Shown: positions 1-7,537 of the stretch, piece by piece | How positions within the stretch are numbered: the first letter of the stretch is position 1 | How the letters are laid out: each line of letters opens with the position of its first letter | From: Streptomyces flaveolus | GTDB lineage: Bacteria > Actinomycetota > Actinomycetes > Streptomycetales > Streptomycetaceae | Direction of reading: 5' to 3' | NCBI RefSeq assembly: GCF_000716535.1 | Contig: NZ_JNWV01000020.1 | Location: 284,853 to 348,852 of the forward strand | Length of the DNA: 64,000 bases | The notes under the pieces: model-generated | What the model saw: the letters and a program-made list of their open reading frames with translations, nothing else | Databases searched by the model: none | What the model was told of the DNA's origin: nothing | Translations under genes and position numbers: made by a program

Positions 1-1
1 G

Positions 2-514
2 CGGCTCCGGCTGGCCGTGTCCACCGTCCCGGACGGCGACTGGACCGTCCCGCTGCCCCGCCTCGGCATCCGCTTCGGGCTGGCCACGGCCGACCGGGTG
101 CGGTGGTACGGCGGCGGGCCCGGTGAGGCGTACCCGGACACGCGGACGGCGTCCCGGATCGCTCTCTGGCAGTCGACGGTGGACGAGATGCAGACGCCGT
201 ACGTCCGCCCCCAGGAGAACGGCGCGCGGATCGACGTCCGCTGGGCGGAGCTGGGCGGCCTGCGCGTCGAGGGCGACCCGGCGTACTGGTTCACCGCCCG
301 CCGCTGGACCACCGAGCAACTGGACGCGGCGGCCCACCGCACGGACCTGGTGCCCGGCTCCGGCGCGGGCGTCTGGGTCAATCTCGACCACGGCCAGCAC
401 GGCATCGGCTCCCAGTCCTGCGGCCCTGCCCCGCTGCCCCAGTACCACCTGAGGGCCGAGCCGGCGGAGTTCTCGTTCGTCTTCTCCCCGGCCGTCACCG
501 CGGAGACCAGGTGA
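2..514 (+). CDS. Beta-galactosidase (GH2), C-terminal part only
   Basis: The frame is open from the window edge to TGA at 512-514, so about 170 residues of the C-terminus are visible. The sequence matches the last beta-sandwich (small chain/domain 5) of GH2 LacZ-type enzymes: 'WYGGGPGEAYPDT' near the start, 'QENG' in the middle and a tail with 'GIGSQSCGP'. The active-site domains lie outside the window, so catalytic integrity cannot be judged. The stop overlaps by 4 nt (GTGA) the start of an MFS-transporter remnant, suggesting an ancestral enzyme-transporter operon for a beta-galactoside. Confidence 0.85.
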   Translation, partial: RLRLAVSTVPDGDWTVPLPRLGIRFGLATADRVRWYGGGPGEAYPDTRTASRIALWQSTVDEMQTPYVRPQENGARIDVRWAELGGLRVEGDPAYWFTARRWTTEQLDAAAHRTDLVPGSGAGVWVNLDHGQHGIGSQSCGPAPLPQYHLRAEPAEFSFVFSPAVTAETR

Positions 515-697
515 CCGGCACGGTCCTGGCGCCCACCGCGGCCGGCCGGCTCTTCTCCCGGCCGGCCGCGGTCGCGTCCTGCGTGGGTTTCGTCCTCATC
601 GGCACGCTCCAGGCGCTGTACGGCCCGGCGGTCCCGGGCCCGCGCGCCGCTGGCGACGGCGGCACTGATCCGGGTGATCGGGAGGGACGCCCCGTGA
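511..697 (+). pseudogene. MFS transporter remnant, internally deleted
   Basis: A GTG overlapping the stop of the GH2 gene opens a frame whose first ~43 codons look like the cytoplasmic N-terminus and first membrane helix of a sugar-type MFS permease ('ASCVGFVLIGTLQALYGPAVPG'-like). The normal continuation is missing. In the +1 frame, a stretch ending at TGA 695-697 reads APLATAALIRVIGRDAP, plausible as the C-terminal end of an MFS protein. I infer that nearly the whole transporter was deleted, leaving both tips joined out of frame. In its own frame the ORF runs on to 714 as a 67-aa peptide with no transporter-like tail. No function is expected. Confidence 0.5.
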
Positions 698-752
698 GAC
701 GGCTGTTCACATGACGGTTTTCCCAACTGCCTTTCAAACCAGGAGAGTTGGC

Positions 753-2093
753 GTGAACATGACTCACATGCGACCGAACAGAAGAGTTCCCGGGATCCTC
801 GCGGCGGGTGCGCTCACCCTCGCCGGACTCACCGCCTCCGCCGGCACCGCCCAGGCCGCCGAGCCAGGGAGCTTCAGTGTCCTGACGTACAACGTGGCCG
901 GGTTGCCGGAGGGCCTCAGCTCCAGCCATCCGGCCACCAACACCCCGCTGATCTCCCCGCGACTGGCGGGCTACGACATCGTCAACGTCCAGGAGGACTT
1001 CAACTACCACGCGGCGCTCTACGCCGGGGACGACCACCCCCACCGCACGGCGACCAGCGGCGGCGCGGGCATCGGCGACGGCCTCAACACCCTGTCCCGC
1101 TACCCGTTCGAGGACTTCGAGCGGGTGAAGTGGAAGGACTGCACGGGCACCAACTGCCTGACCCCCAAGGGCTTCACACTGGCCCGGGTGCGGCTCGCCG
1201 AGGGCGTCTACGTCGACGTGTACAACGCGCATCCCAACGCCGACGACACCGAGGACGCCCTGGCCGCCCGGCGCGCCAACATCGCGCAGCTTTCCGCCTT
1301 CATCCAGGCCAACTCGGCGGGCAACGCGGTGATCGTGATGGGCGACACCAACACCCGCTACACCCGCGCCGGCGACAACCTCCGGACCCTGGTCGCCGAC
1401 AACGGTCTGACCGACGCCTGGGTGCGCCTGGTCAGGGGCGGTACGGCCCCCGCGCAGGGCGCCGATCCGCTGCTGTGCCCGGCGTCCGCGCCGCCCGACG
1501 ACTGCGAGGTGGTCGACAAGGTCCTCTACCGGGGCAGCAACCTGGTCTCCCTGACCGCGACCCGCTACCAGAACGCGTGGGCGACGTTCCTGGACGCGGC
1601 CGGCGGCAACCTCTCCGACCACTTCCCGCACACCGTCGACTTCTCCTACGCCCCCAACCCGGGGCTCCGGGCGAGCGACTTCTTCGGCGGCCCGCACGGC
1701 ACGGCCTTCGACGACGCCGACGACCTGCCGGCCGCGCCCGCCCCGCGCACCCTCACCCTGCGCGGCGGCGCGCGCCTGGACGCCGTGTCCCTCACCCACG
1801 ACGGCGGTACGGTCCTCGGCCACGGCGGCACGGGCGGTACCGCCGCCTCCCTCACCCTCGCCGCCGGAGAACACCTCACCTCGGTGAAGCTCACCCAGGG
1901 CCGGAAGGACGGCCGCACCCGTATCTTCTCGGCCGCCTTCACCACCGACCGGGGCCGCACCCTGTCGGCGGGCACGGCGACCACCGACACCACCACCTTC
2001 ACGGCCCCCACCGGCTGGCAGATCGTCGGCTTCACCGGCCGCGCGGGCGACGGGATCGACAAGCTGGGCGTGCTGTACGCGCCGGTCCGCTGA
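753..2093 (+). CDS. Secreted endonuclease/exonuclease/phosphatase-fold phosphodiesterase with jacalin-like domain
   Basis: A 446-aa secreted protein. Start GTG 753 follows AGGAGAG (741-747); ATG 759 or 768 are alternatives. Residues ~1-33 form a signal peptide ending AQA. The EEP fold (~38-310) carries LTYNVAG, VNVQED, NAHPNADD, VIVMGDTNTR and a final SDHFPH, i.e. the metal-binding and catalytic Asp/Asn/His set seen in DNase I and bacterial sphingomyelinases. The C-terminal ~130 residues resemble a jacalin-like lectin domain (GGPHGTAFDD start, repeated Gly-rich strands). A phospholipid or nucleic-acid phosphodiesterase bound to sugars outside the cell is the best guess; the substrate is not determined. 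Confidence 0.8.
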   Translation: MNMTHMRPNRRVPGILAAGALTLAGLTASAGTAQAAEPGSFSVLTYNVAGLPEGLSSSHPATNTPLISPRLAGYDIVNVQEDFNYHAALYAGDDHPHRTATSGGAGIGDGLNTLSRYPFEDFERVKWKDCTGTNCLTPKGFTLARVRLAEGVYVDVYNAHPNADDTEDALAARRANIAQLSAFIQANSAGNAVIVMGDTNTRYTRAGDNLRTLVADNGLTDAWVRLVRGGTAPAQGADPLLCPASAPPDDCEVVDKVLYRGSNLVSLTATRYQNAWATFLDAAGGNLSDHFPHTVDFSYAPNPGLRASDFFGGPHGTAFDDADDLPAAPAPRTLTLRGGARLDAVSLTHDGGTVLGHGGTGGTAASLTLAAGEHLTSVKLTQGRKDGRTRIFSAAFTTDRGRTLSAGTATTDTTTFTAPTGWQIVGFTGRAGDGIDKLGVLYAPVR

Positions 2094-2135
2094 GTGCGGA
2101 ACGCGGGTGGTACTGGAACCCACTGTCCACATAAC

Positions 2136-2162
2136 CCTAGAGGCTCTAGGCTACAACCTAGG
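2136..2162. promoter_or_regulatory. Inverted-repeat operator candidate upstream of the TetR gene
   Basis: CCTAGAGGCTCTAGG (2136-2150) is a perfect 7-bp inverted repeat around one base. A second CCTAGG palindrome follows at 2157-2162, just before the SD GGGAGGTG (2170-2177) of the TetR gene. Position and symmetry fit autoregulation by that TetR protein. This is inference. Confidence 0.45.
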
Positions 2163-2182
2163 ATCCCAAGGGAGGTGGGCGG

Positions 2183-2767
2183 ATGGCCCGGGTGGGAGTG
2201 ACCGTCGAGCGGCTGGTGGCGGCAGCGGCGGAGCTGGCGGACGAGGCCGGCTTCGAGAACGTCAGCATCTCGGCGCTGGCCCGTCGCTTCGGCGTCAAGG
2301 ACGCGAGCTTGTACTCGCACGTCCGCAATCTCCAGGACCTGCGCACCCGGCTCGCCCTGTACGCGGGCGGCGAGCTGATCGACCGGATCGCGGCGGCGGT
2401 GGCCGGCCGGTCGGGCAAGGAGGCGCTGCGGGCCTTCGCCGGCGCCTACCGGGACTACGCCCTGGAACACCCGGGCCGGTACGCGGCCACGCAGATCCGC
2501 ATCGACCAGGCCCTCATCGCCGACTCCCCCGCCCTGCTACGCACCGCGCAGATCACCTACGGCATGCTGCGCGCGTACGGCCTGGAGGAACCGGACCTGA
2601 CGGACGCGGTGCGCCTGCTGCGCAGCACCTTCCACGGCTACTGCCTCCTGGAGAGCACCGGCGGCTTCGGCGCGGACCGGGATGTCCAGGCCTCCTGGGA
2701 CAAGGCCGTCGACGCCCTGCACCTCGCCCTCGCACACTGGCCCGAGGAGGGGTGCGCCGATGACTGA
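2183..2767 (+). CDS. TetR/AcrR-family transcriptional regulator
   Basis: A 194-aa dimeric one-component repressor of normal family length. The N-terminal HTH (~residues 20-55) has 'NVSISALARRFGVKDASLYSHV', the typical TetR recognition helix. The C-terminal part ('TFHGYCLLESTGGF') resembles the WHG-type ligand domain. SD GGGAGGTG lies 5 nt before ATG 2183. It overlaps the following alpha/beta hydrolase gene by 8 nt, so the pair is co-transcribed and translationally coupled, and the regulator probably controls the hydrolase together with itself. The ligand is unknown. Confidence 0.88.
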   Translation: MARVGVTVERLVAAAAELADEAGFENVSISALARRFGVKDASLYSHVRNLQDLRTRLALYAGGELIDRIAAAVAGRSGKEALRAFAGAYRDYALEHPGRYAATQIRIDQALIADSPALLRTAQITYGMLRAYGLEEPDLTDAVRLLRSTFHGYCLLESTGGFGADRDVQASWDKAVDALHLALAHWPEEGCADD

Positions 2768-3476
2768 CACACCGCACCACGACGTCACGGGCCGTGGTCC
2801 CGTGCTGCTGCTCGTGCCGGGCGGGGCCGGGCACCCGATGGGCCTCGGTCCGCTGACCGAGCGGCTGGCCGCGCGTTTCACCGTGGTGACGTACGACCCG
2901 CTGGGCCTCGCGCACGGCCGGCTCGGGCACCCGGTCGCCGAACAGCGGGTCGCGGACTGGAGCGAGGGCGCGCGCCGGGTGCTGGAGGCGGTGCTGCCGG
3001 AGGGCGGGACGGCGTCGGTGTTCGGCACCAGCTCCGGTGGCATCGCGGTGCTGGACCTGCTGGCGCGGTACCCCGCGCGACTGGCGCACGTGGTCGCGCA
3101 CGAACCGCCGTGCGTGACGGTCCTGCCGGACGGGGCGGCGCGGCGGGCCGAGCTGATCGAGCAGCTCGACGGCCCCGGACGACCGCCCGCCGAGGGCGAG
3201 TCGGCGACCCCGACGGGAGTCTTCCTGGCCCGTGTCCTGCGCCCGTTCACCGCGTACGCGCCCGCCGTCACCCCGCCCCCCGGCCGGCTCACCATCGCCG
3301 CCGGCGCCGCATCGCGCGGTCAGCTCCTGCACCGCACGGCCGAGTTCCTCGCCGGACGCATGGGCTGTGCCTTCACCGAGTTCCCGGGCGGACATCTCGG
3401 CACGCTGGATCACCCCGTGGAGTTCGCCGACTCGCTCGTCGAGACGCTGCGTTCCAGCCCGCGGACATCGGCGTAG
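2760..3476 (+). CDS. Alpha/beta-hydrolase
   Basis: A 238-aa cytoplasmic alpha/beta-hydrolase. Visible elements are the oxyanion region LLLVPGGAGHPMG, the nucleophile elbow FGTSSGGIAV (Ser in G-x-S-x-G) and the late catalytic histidine in GGHLGTLDHP. ATG 2760 sits inside the end of the TetR gene after GAGGAGGGG. Its 3' end overlaps the convergent lyase gene by 67 nt (3410-3476). Substrate unknown; coupling to a TetR regulator suggests an inducible detoxifying hydrolase. Confidence 0.85.
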   Translation: MTDTPHHDVTGRGPVLLLVPGGAGHPMGLGPLTERLAARFTVVTYDPLGLAHGRLGHPVAEQRVADWSEGARRVLEAVLPEGGTASVFGTSSGGIAVLDLLARYPARLAHVVAHEPPCVTVLPDGAARRAELIEQLDGPGRPPAEGESATPTGVFLARVLRPFTAYAPAVTPPPGRLTIAAGAASRGQLLHRTAEFLAGRMGCAFTEFPGGHLGTLDHPVEFADSLVETLRSSPRTSA

Positions 3477-4222
3477 GAGGGGGTCGTACCGGCCGGGGCG
3501 CGTCCGGCCGCGATGTCGGCCATCGCGTCCAGGGCCGCGCCCAGCGCCCGCCGGTACAGCAGCGAGCCGAGGCTGACGCGGCGCACGCCGAGTCCGGCGA
3601 GGCGGCCGAGCGTGGGTCCGGCGGGCGAGTAGAGGACGTTGAGGGGGACGGCGGTGTGCCGGACGAGGGCCGCGATGCGCGCCGGGTCGGTGACGCCGGG
3701 TACGAACACCCCGTCGGCGCCCGCTTCCTGGTAGGCGTCGAGCCGGCGCAGGGTGTCCCGCTCGTCGCCGTCCCCCGACCAGTGGGTGTCGGTACGGGCG
3801 TTGACGAACAGGCCCGGTACGGCCGCCTTGACGGCGGCGATCTTCGCCGCGTGCCGGCCGGCCGGGCCCAGGCCGTCCTCCAGGTTGATGCCGACGGCCC
3901 CGGCGGCCCACAGCTCGCGGGCCAGCTCGGCGACCTCGGCCGGGTCGTCGCTGAAGCCGTCCTCGGCGTCGACCGAGAGGAGGTACGGCCCGGATCCGAG
4001 GGCCAGGGCGAGCCGCACGGTGTGCTCGCGGGTGGCGCCCTCCCCGTCGGGCAGCCCGACGGCCGCCGCGACCGCCAGGCTCGTCGTGCCGACCGCCGGG
4101 AACCCCCGGGCGGCGAGGGCGGCGGCCGAGGCGTGGTCCCAGGCGTTGGGCAGCAGCAGCGGCTCGCCCGGACAGTGGTGGAGGCCGGCGAAGGAGGCGG
4201 CGGGAACGGGCTCTGCGGTCAT
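3410..4222 (-). CDS. Isocitrate lyase/PEP mutase-family protein
   Basis: A 270-aa TIM-barrel enzyme of the PEP mutase/isocitrate lyase superfamily: 'LLLPNAWDHASA' at the N-terminus, 'SVDAEDGF' with metal-binding Asp, 'GINLEDG' and 'VNARTDTHW'. It lacks the K-R-C-G-H loop of true isocitrate and methylisocitrate lyases, so it belongs to the broad clade often annotated PEP phosphonomutase-like, probably a C-C or P-C lyase. No phosphonate genes lie nearby. The C-terminus overlaps the convergent hydrolase gene by 67 nt; family similarity fades near 3450, so the last ~15 codons may be read-through extension. Confidence 0.8.
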   Translation of the reverse strand: MTAEPVPAASFAGLHHCPGEPLLLPNAWDHASAAALAARGFPAVGTTSLAVAAAVGLPDGEGATREHTVRLALALGSGPYLLSVDAEDGFSDDPAEVAELARELWAAGAVGINLEDGLGPAGRHAAKIAAVKAAVPGLFVNARTDTHWSGDGDERDTLRRLDAYQEAGADGVFVPGVTDPARIAALVRHTAVPLNVLYSPAGPTLGRLAGLGVRRVSLGSLLYRRALGAALDAMADIAAGRAPAGTTPSYADVRGLERSVSTSESANSTG

Positions 4223-4325
4223 ACGGCCACGCTAGGCCCCGGTTGTTTCGGCGCCCGCCGAAACAACCGGCACCCCGCCCGCCGAAGCATGCTGCGGCGC
4301 CCCTGCCCGCCGTCTCACCGAGGCG

Positions 4326-6059
4326 TCACCGCGGCGCCACCGACCAGGACGAGCCGGCGGGGACCTCGTCCGCGGCCGTGAACCGGAAGGCGGCGGCCGG
4401 CCCCTCGAACCAGCCGACCCGCACGTCGTAGCCCTGCTCGTCCGCGTCCGCCTCCCGCACCGCCACGGACACCAGCTCCGGCAGCGGCAGCGGGTCCGGC
4501 TCCCCGGTGAGCCGGGCGAGCGCCACGAACAGCGTGGCCCCGCCGTCCCCGGTCACCCCGATCAGCTCCGCCGACAGGCCGGTGACCGGGGCGAGTTCGA
4601 CGCGTACGCCCTTCCCGCCCGGCCAGCCCGTCACCCGTACCGGCGTCCCGGGTGCCGCGCCCGCCACCAGATGGGCCCGGACCTCCACGGCACCCCGGAC
4701 CACCACCAGGCTGGTGACGGTGATCCCGGCGCGCACGGTGTGCCGGGAGGCGATCCACCCCTCGCCGGTGCCGAGCGGCTCGATCTCCGTGCGGCCCGGA
4801 TCGCCGTCGACGATCACGCTGTTGTCGTACGACGGCTCGGGCGCGGTGGCGGTCGAGTAGGCGAGCCGGGTGTAGTAGGGGTCGTAGCGGACGTCCTCGC
4901 TGCCGTGGTTGTGCAGCCGGACCACGCCGTCCGAACGGGTCGTCTGGAGCAGCCAGTTGGGTGCGGGCACCGGGTGGGCCGCGTCGGCGCGGTCGGCCGG
5001 GCCCGGCTCCTCCCGTGCCGTCCACACCTCGTGTCCGGGCGGCAGCAGCAGGCCGAGGAAGCCCTTGCTCGCCCAGTACGGTGACGCGGGGCCCGAGTAG
5101 GTCTGCGCGACGGACTCGTCGGGGCCGAGCCAGCCGAGCGGCAGCAGGCCCCGCTCGTCGACCGCGCCGCCGTCGAGGAAGTACCGCAGCGCTCCGGAGG
5201 CCAGCCGCCGTGTCTCGCCCGGGGGCAGCGGGGTGTGCCCGGTCAGGGCGCCGAGCCAGAGCGGGGCGGTCGTCGCGAAGCGGTAGGTCAGGGAGCGGCC
5301 CTGGTGCAGGGGGGCGCCGTCGGCGCCGAACAGGCGGGCGTAGTCGGCGAGGTGGCGGGACAACCGCCCGCCGTAGCGGGCGAGCAGTTCGGCGTCGCCC
5401 GCCAGCCATGCGTGGAGGACCGTGTACAGGTGCATGGCCCAGCCGTTGTAGTAGTCGAACTTCCGTCCGTCGCCGTCCGTGTACCAGCCGTCGCCGACGT
5501 ACCAGCTCTCGACCCGTTCCAGTCCCCGGTCGACCGCCTTGCGCGCCTCCTCCTCCCGGTGGCCGGTCTCCGCGAGGAAGCCGCCGACGGTGACCGGGAA
5601 CAACTCCCAGTTGCACGGCCAGGGTTCGGCGGTGAGCGCGTCCGCCAGCCAGGTGGCGGTGCGCTCGCGGACGGCGTCGTCCAGGCGGTCCCACAGCAGG
5701 GGCCGGGTGAGCCGCAGGGCGAGCGCGATGGAGGCGGCCTCGACCAGCGGCTGGCTGCGGTCCGTGATCCGTGGCCAGACCCCGCCGGGCCCGGCCGCCA
5801 GGCCTTCGGCGTACCGGCCGAGCGCGGTCTCGTCGCGGCGGAACGCGGCCAGCAGCAGCGTGCGCGCGAACCCTTCGAGGCCGTCGGAGAGGTGGCCGGC
5901 GTGGCTCACGTGGTCGCCGGGCAGGTGGTAGAGGGCGCGGTCGGGGGTGGCGTACGGCTCGACGGCGGCGAGCAGGGCGTCGGCGGCGGCCTCCCAGTGG
6001 GCGCGGGTGTAGCCGGTGTACGGGCTGGACACGCGGTCGTCGGCGGGCAGTTCGAGCAC
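4326..6059 (-). CDS. DUF2264-domain protein (probable polysaccharide-degradation accessory enzyme)
   Basis: A 577-aa protein without a signal peptide. The N-terminal two-thirds ('GHLSDGLEGFARTLLL', 'WNWELFPVTVGGF'-like, 'GDGWYTDGDGRKFDYYNGWAMH', 'GRSLTYRFATTAPLW') matches DUF2264, an alpha/alpha-barrel family usually beside glycoside hydrolases and polysaccharide lyases. The C-terminal third is a beta-sandwich-like region. GTG 6059 is chosen because AGGAAGGA lies 11 nt upstream. It sits downstream of a GH43 gene and a tiny signal-peptide ORF on the same strand, so a role in using oligosaccharides released outside is inferred. Exact activity unknown. Confidence 0.75.
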   Translation of the reverse strand: MLELPADDRVSSPYTGYTRAHWEAAADALLAAVEPYATPDRALYHLPGDHVSHAGHLSDGLEGFARTLLLAAFRRDETALGRYAEGLAAGPGGVWPRITDRSQPLVEAASIALALRLTRPLLWDRLDDAVRERTATWLADALTAEPWPCNWELFPVTVGGFLAETGHREEEARKAVDRGLERVESWYVGDGWYTDGDGRKFDYYNGWAMHLYTVLHAWLAGDAELLARYGGRLSRHLADYARLFGADGAPLHQGRSLTYRFATTAPLWLGALTGHTPLPPGETRRLASGALRYFLDGGAVDERGLLPLGWLGPDESVAQTYSGPASPYWASKGFLGLLLPPGHEVWTAREEPGPADRADAAHPVPAPNWLLQTTRSDGVVRLHNHGSEDVRYDPYYTRLAYSTATAPEPSYDNSVIVDGDPGRTEIEPLGTGEGWIASRHTVRAGITVTSLVVVRGAVEVRAHLVAGAAPGTPVRVTGWPGGKGVRVELAPVTGLSAELIGVTGDGGATLFVALARLTGEPDPLPLPELVSVAVREADADEQGYDVRVGWFEGPAAAFRFTAADEVPAGSSWSVAPR

Positions 6060-6077
6060 GGCGGTGACTGTCCTTCC

Positions 6078-6236
6078 TCACGGGAACCGGGGCGCCCCGG
6101 TTTCGCTCGGGGCGCCCCGGGGATTCATCCCACCCTGACGGCGCCCGGTGGCACCAGACGCGGCGGGGCCGGCCGTCGCCAGGGCGGCGGCGAGGGCGCA
6201 GCACAGGGCGAGCAGGATCGCGTACGCCCGTCTCAT
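6078..6236 (-). CDS. 52-aa signal-peptide ORF (possible remnant of a secreted enzyme)
   Basis: ATG 6236 lies one base after the TGA of the GH43 gene (TGA-C-ATG). The N-terminus MRRAYAILLALCCALAAAL followed by ATAGPAASG is a textbook signal peptide. After cleavage only ~20 residues remain, rich in Gly/Pro/Arg, and part of this is forced by the GC palindromes at 6087-6120. I read it either as the leftover signal peptide of a secreted hydrolase whose catalytic part was lost, or as a short coupled ORF in the GH43-DUF2264 operon. Confidence 0.4.
   Translation of the reverse strand: MRRAYAILLALCCALAAALATAGPAASGATGRRQGGMNPRGAPSETGAPRFP
6087..6120. terminator. Palindromic hairpin between GH43 and DUF2264 genes
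   Basis: Two copies of the self-palindromic CGGGGCGCCCCGG (6088-6100 and 6108-6120) flank the loop TTTCGCT. RNA from either strand can form a 13-bp all-GC stem. Its place between two same-strand genes suggests partial termination or RNA end protection. Confidence 0.5.
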
Positions 6237-6237
6237 G

Positions 6238-7332
6238 TCACGCACCCTCCTTCACGGTGTCGGCGACGGGTATCCCGAAGTCCGGTGTGCCGTCCGGCTT
6301 CCAGCCGAGCTTCTGGACCCGGGTGTGCCGGTTGGGGTCGTGCAGCGGGTCGCCGGTGATCTCCTTGTACTGGCGGGCGTGGTAGACGAGGACGTCGGTA
6401 CGGCCGTCCTCGGCGACGGTGAAGCAGTTGTGCCCGGGGCCGTACTGCTTCGTGGTGTCGTTGCTGGTGAAGACCGGGACGGGCGACTTGGCCCAGCTCC
6501 GCGCGTCCAGCAGGTCGCTGTGCGCGTCGGCGGTCAGCAGGCCCACGCAGTAGTGCCAGTCCGTGGCGCTGGCCGAGTAGGTGAGGAAGACCCGGCCGTT
6601 GCGTTGCAGGACGTACGGCCCCTCGTTGACCTTGTAGCCGACGCACTCCCAGTCGTACTCGGGGGTGGACAGCCGGACCTGGGGTCCGGTGAGGGTCCAC
6701 GGGTCGGCCATCTTCGAGATCCACAGCGCGGTGTTGTTGTCCATGCCGGGCTCGTGCTGGGCCCACACGAGGTAGCGGGTGCCACGGTGCTTGAAGGTGG
6801 TGGCGTCCAGGGAGAAGGTCTCCCACGCGGTCTTGATCCGGCCCCGCTCCACCCACGTGCCCTGGAAGGGATCGGCGTGGGCGTTCTCCAGCACCCAGAT
6901 GCGGATGGCCCACACGTCCTCCGCCGGGGCCGAGGCGAAGTAGATGTACCACTTGCCACCGATCCGGTGCAGCTCCGGCGCCCAGATGTGGGCACCCATC
7001 GGGCCGGTCGCGTGCGCCCGCCAGATCACCGACTCGGCGGCGGCGCCCAGGCCGTTCAGGGTGCGGGAGCGACGCAGGACGATGCGGTCGTACTCGGGGA
7101 CGGTGGCCGTGAAGTAGTAGAGACCGTCGGTGTGGCGGGTGATGTGCGGGTCGGCGCGCTGGAGGACTAGGGGGTTCACGAGGGGGGTCGTCGCGGGCGG
7201 GTGGGTCTTGGGGGTCGCGGGGGCGGCCTGGGCGAGGCCGGGGCCGGCCGCCAGGGCACCGGCGGCGAGCGCGGCCCCCTTCAGCATCAGTCTGCGGCCG
7301 GGGGCTTCTGGCAGGTCGTTGTCGCGGCTCAT
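6238..7332 (-). CDS. GH43-family secreted glycoside hydrolase (arabinan/arabinoxylan-type), Tat-exported
   Basis: A 364-aa protein. ATG 7332 is preferred over the upstream in-frame 7383 because GAGAGG lies just before it. The N-terminus has GRRLMLKGAALAAGAL ending AQA, a twin-arginine signal. The mature part is a five-bladed beta-propeller: 'RADPHITRHTDGLYYF' (general-base Asp in ADP), 'GAHIWAPELH' (pKa-modulating Asp/Glu region) and 'NEGPYVLQRNGRVFLTYSAS' (catalytic Glu in EGP). This is the GH43 pattern, mostly alpha-L-arabinofuranosidases, arabinanases and xylosidases; exact specificity cannot be read. It probably heads a unit with the downstream signal-peptide ORF and DUF2264 gene. Confidence 0.82.
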   Translation of the reverse strand: MSRDNDLPEAPGRRLMLKGAALAAGALAAGPGLAQAAPATPKTHPPATTPLVNPLVLQRADPHITRHTDGLYYFTATVPEYDRIVLRRSRTLNGLGAAAESVIWRAHATGPMGAHIWAPELHRIGGKWYIYFASAPAEDVWAIRIWVLENAHADPFQGTWVERGRIKTAWETFSLDATTFKHRGTRYLVWAQHEPGMDNNTALWISKMADPWTLTGPQVRLSTPEYDWECVGYKVNEGPYVLQRNGRVFLTYSASATDWHYCVGLLTADAHSDLLDARSWAKSPVPVFTSNDTTKQYGPGHNCFTVAEDGRTDVLVYHARQYKEITGDPLHDPNRHTRVQKLGWKPDGTPDFGIPVADTVKEGA

Positions 7333-7398
7333 GCGGACTGCCTCTCGGTGGGGAAGCGGTGCCTTCGAGGACTGTCGGATCAAGAACTGCTCACGGCA

Positions 7399-7412
7399 TT
7401 CGATATCTCGAA
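7399..7412. promoter_or_regulatory. Inverted repeat upstream of GH43 gene
   Basis: TTCGATATCTCGAA is a 5-bp inverted repeat around TATC, located 67 bp upstream of the GH43 start in the divergent region with the homocysteine methyltransferase gene. It could bind a sugar-responsive repressor. Inference only. Confidence 0.35.
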
Positions 7413-7524
7413 CATCATCTGTGATACCGAACGCCGAAAAGGTAAGGGCGGGTCACGAGGGGGTCAATGGGTCCGACGGAGAAAGCGCGACAGAGGGGAA
7501 AGCCCTTTCCCCTCCCCGTTCGAC

Positions 7525-7530
7525 TAGCGT
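7525..7530 (+). promoter_or_regulatory. -10 box TAGCGT for leaderless mmuM transcript
   Basis: TAGCGT lies 7 nt before ATG 7538 and there is no SD, the usual layout of leaderless actinomycete transcripts. Confidence 0.5.
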
Positions 7531-7537
7531 CGTGACC

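Noticed and set aside
711-752. ATG 711 as start of the secreted phosphodiesterase
   Set aside because: It lies upstream of the SD AGGAGAG (741-747) and would place 14 residues before a normal signal peptide.
495-2132. Long minus-strand ORF of 545 aa opposite the secreted phosphodiesterase gene
   Set aside because: Its translation is Val/Gly/Arg-rich low complexity and it mirrors a well-supported plus-strand gene with signal peptide and motifs; a GC-rich shadow.
3410-4222. Phosphonate biosynthesis (PEP mutase proper)
   Set aside because: No KxNS-type PEP mutase signature and no phosphonopyruvate decarboxylase or other phosphonate gene nearby; same for the lyase at 15989-16852.
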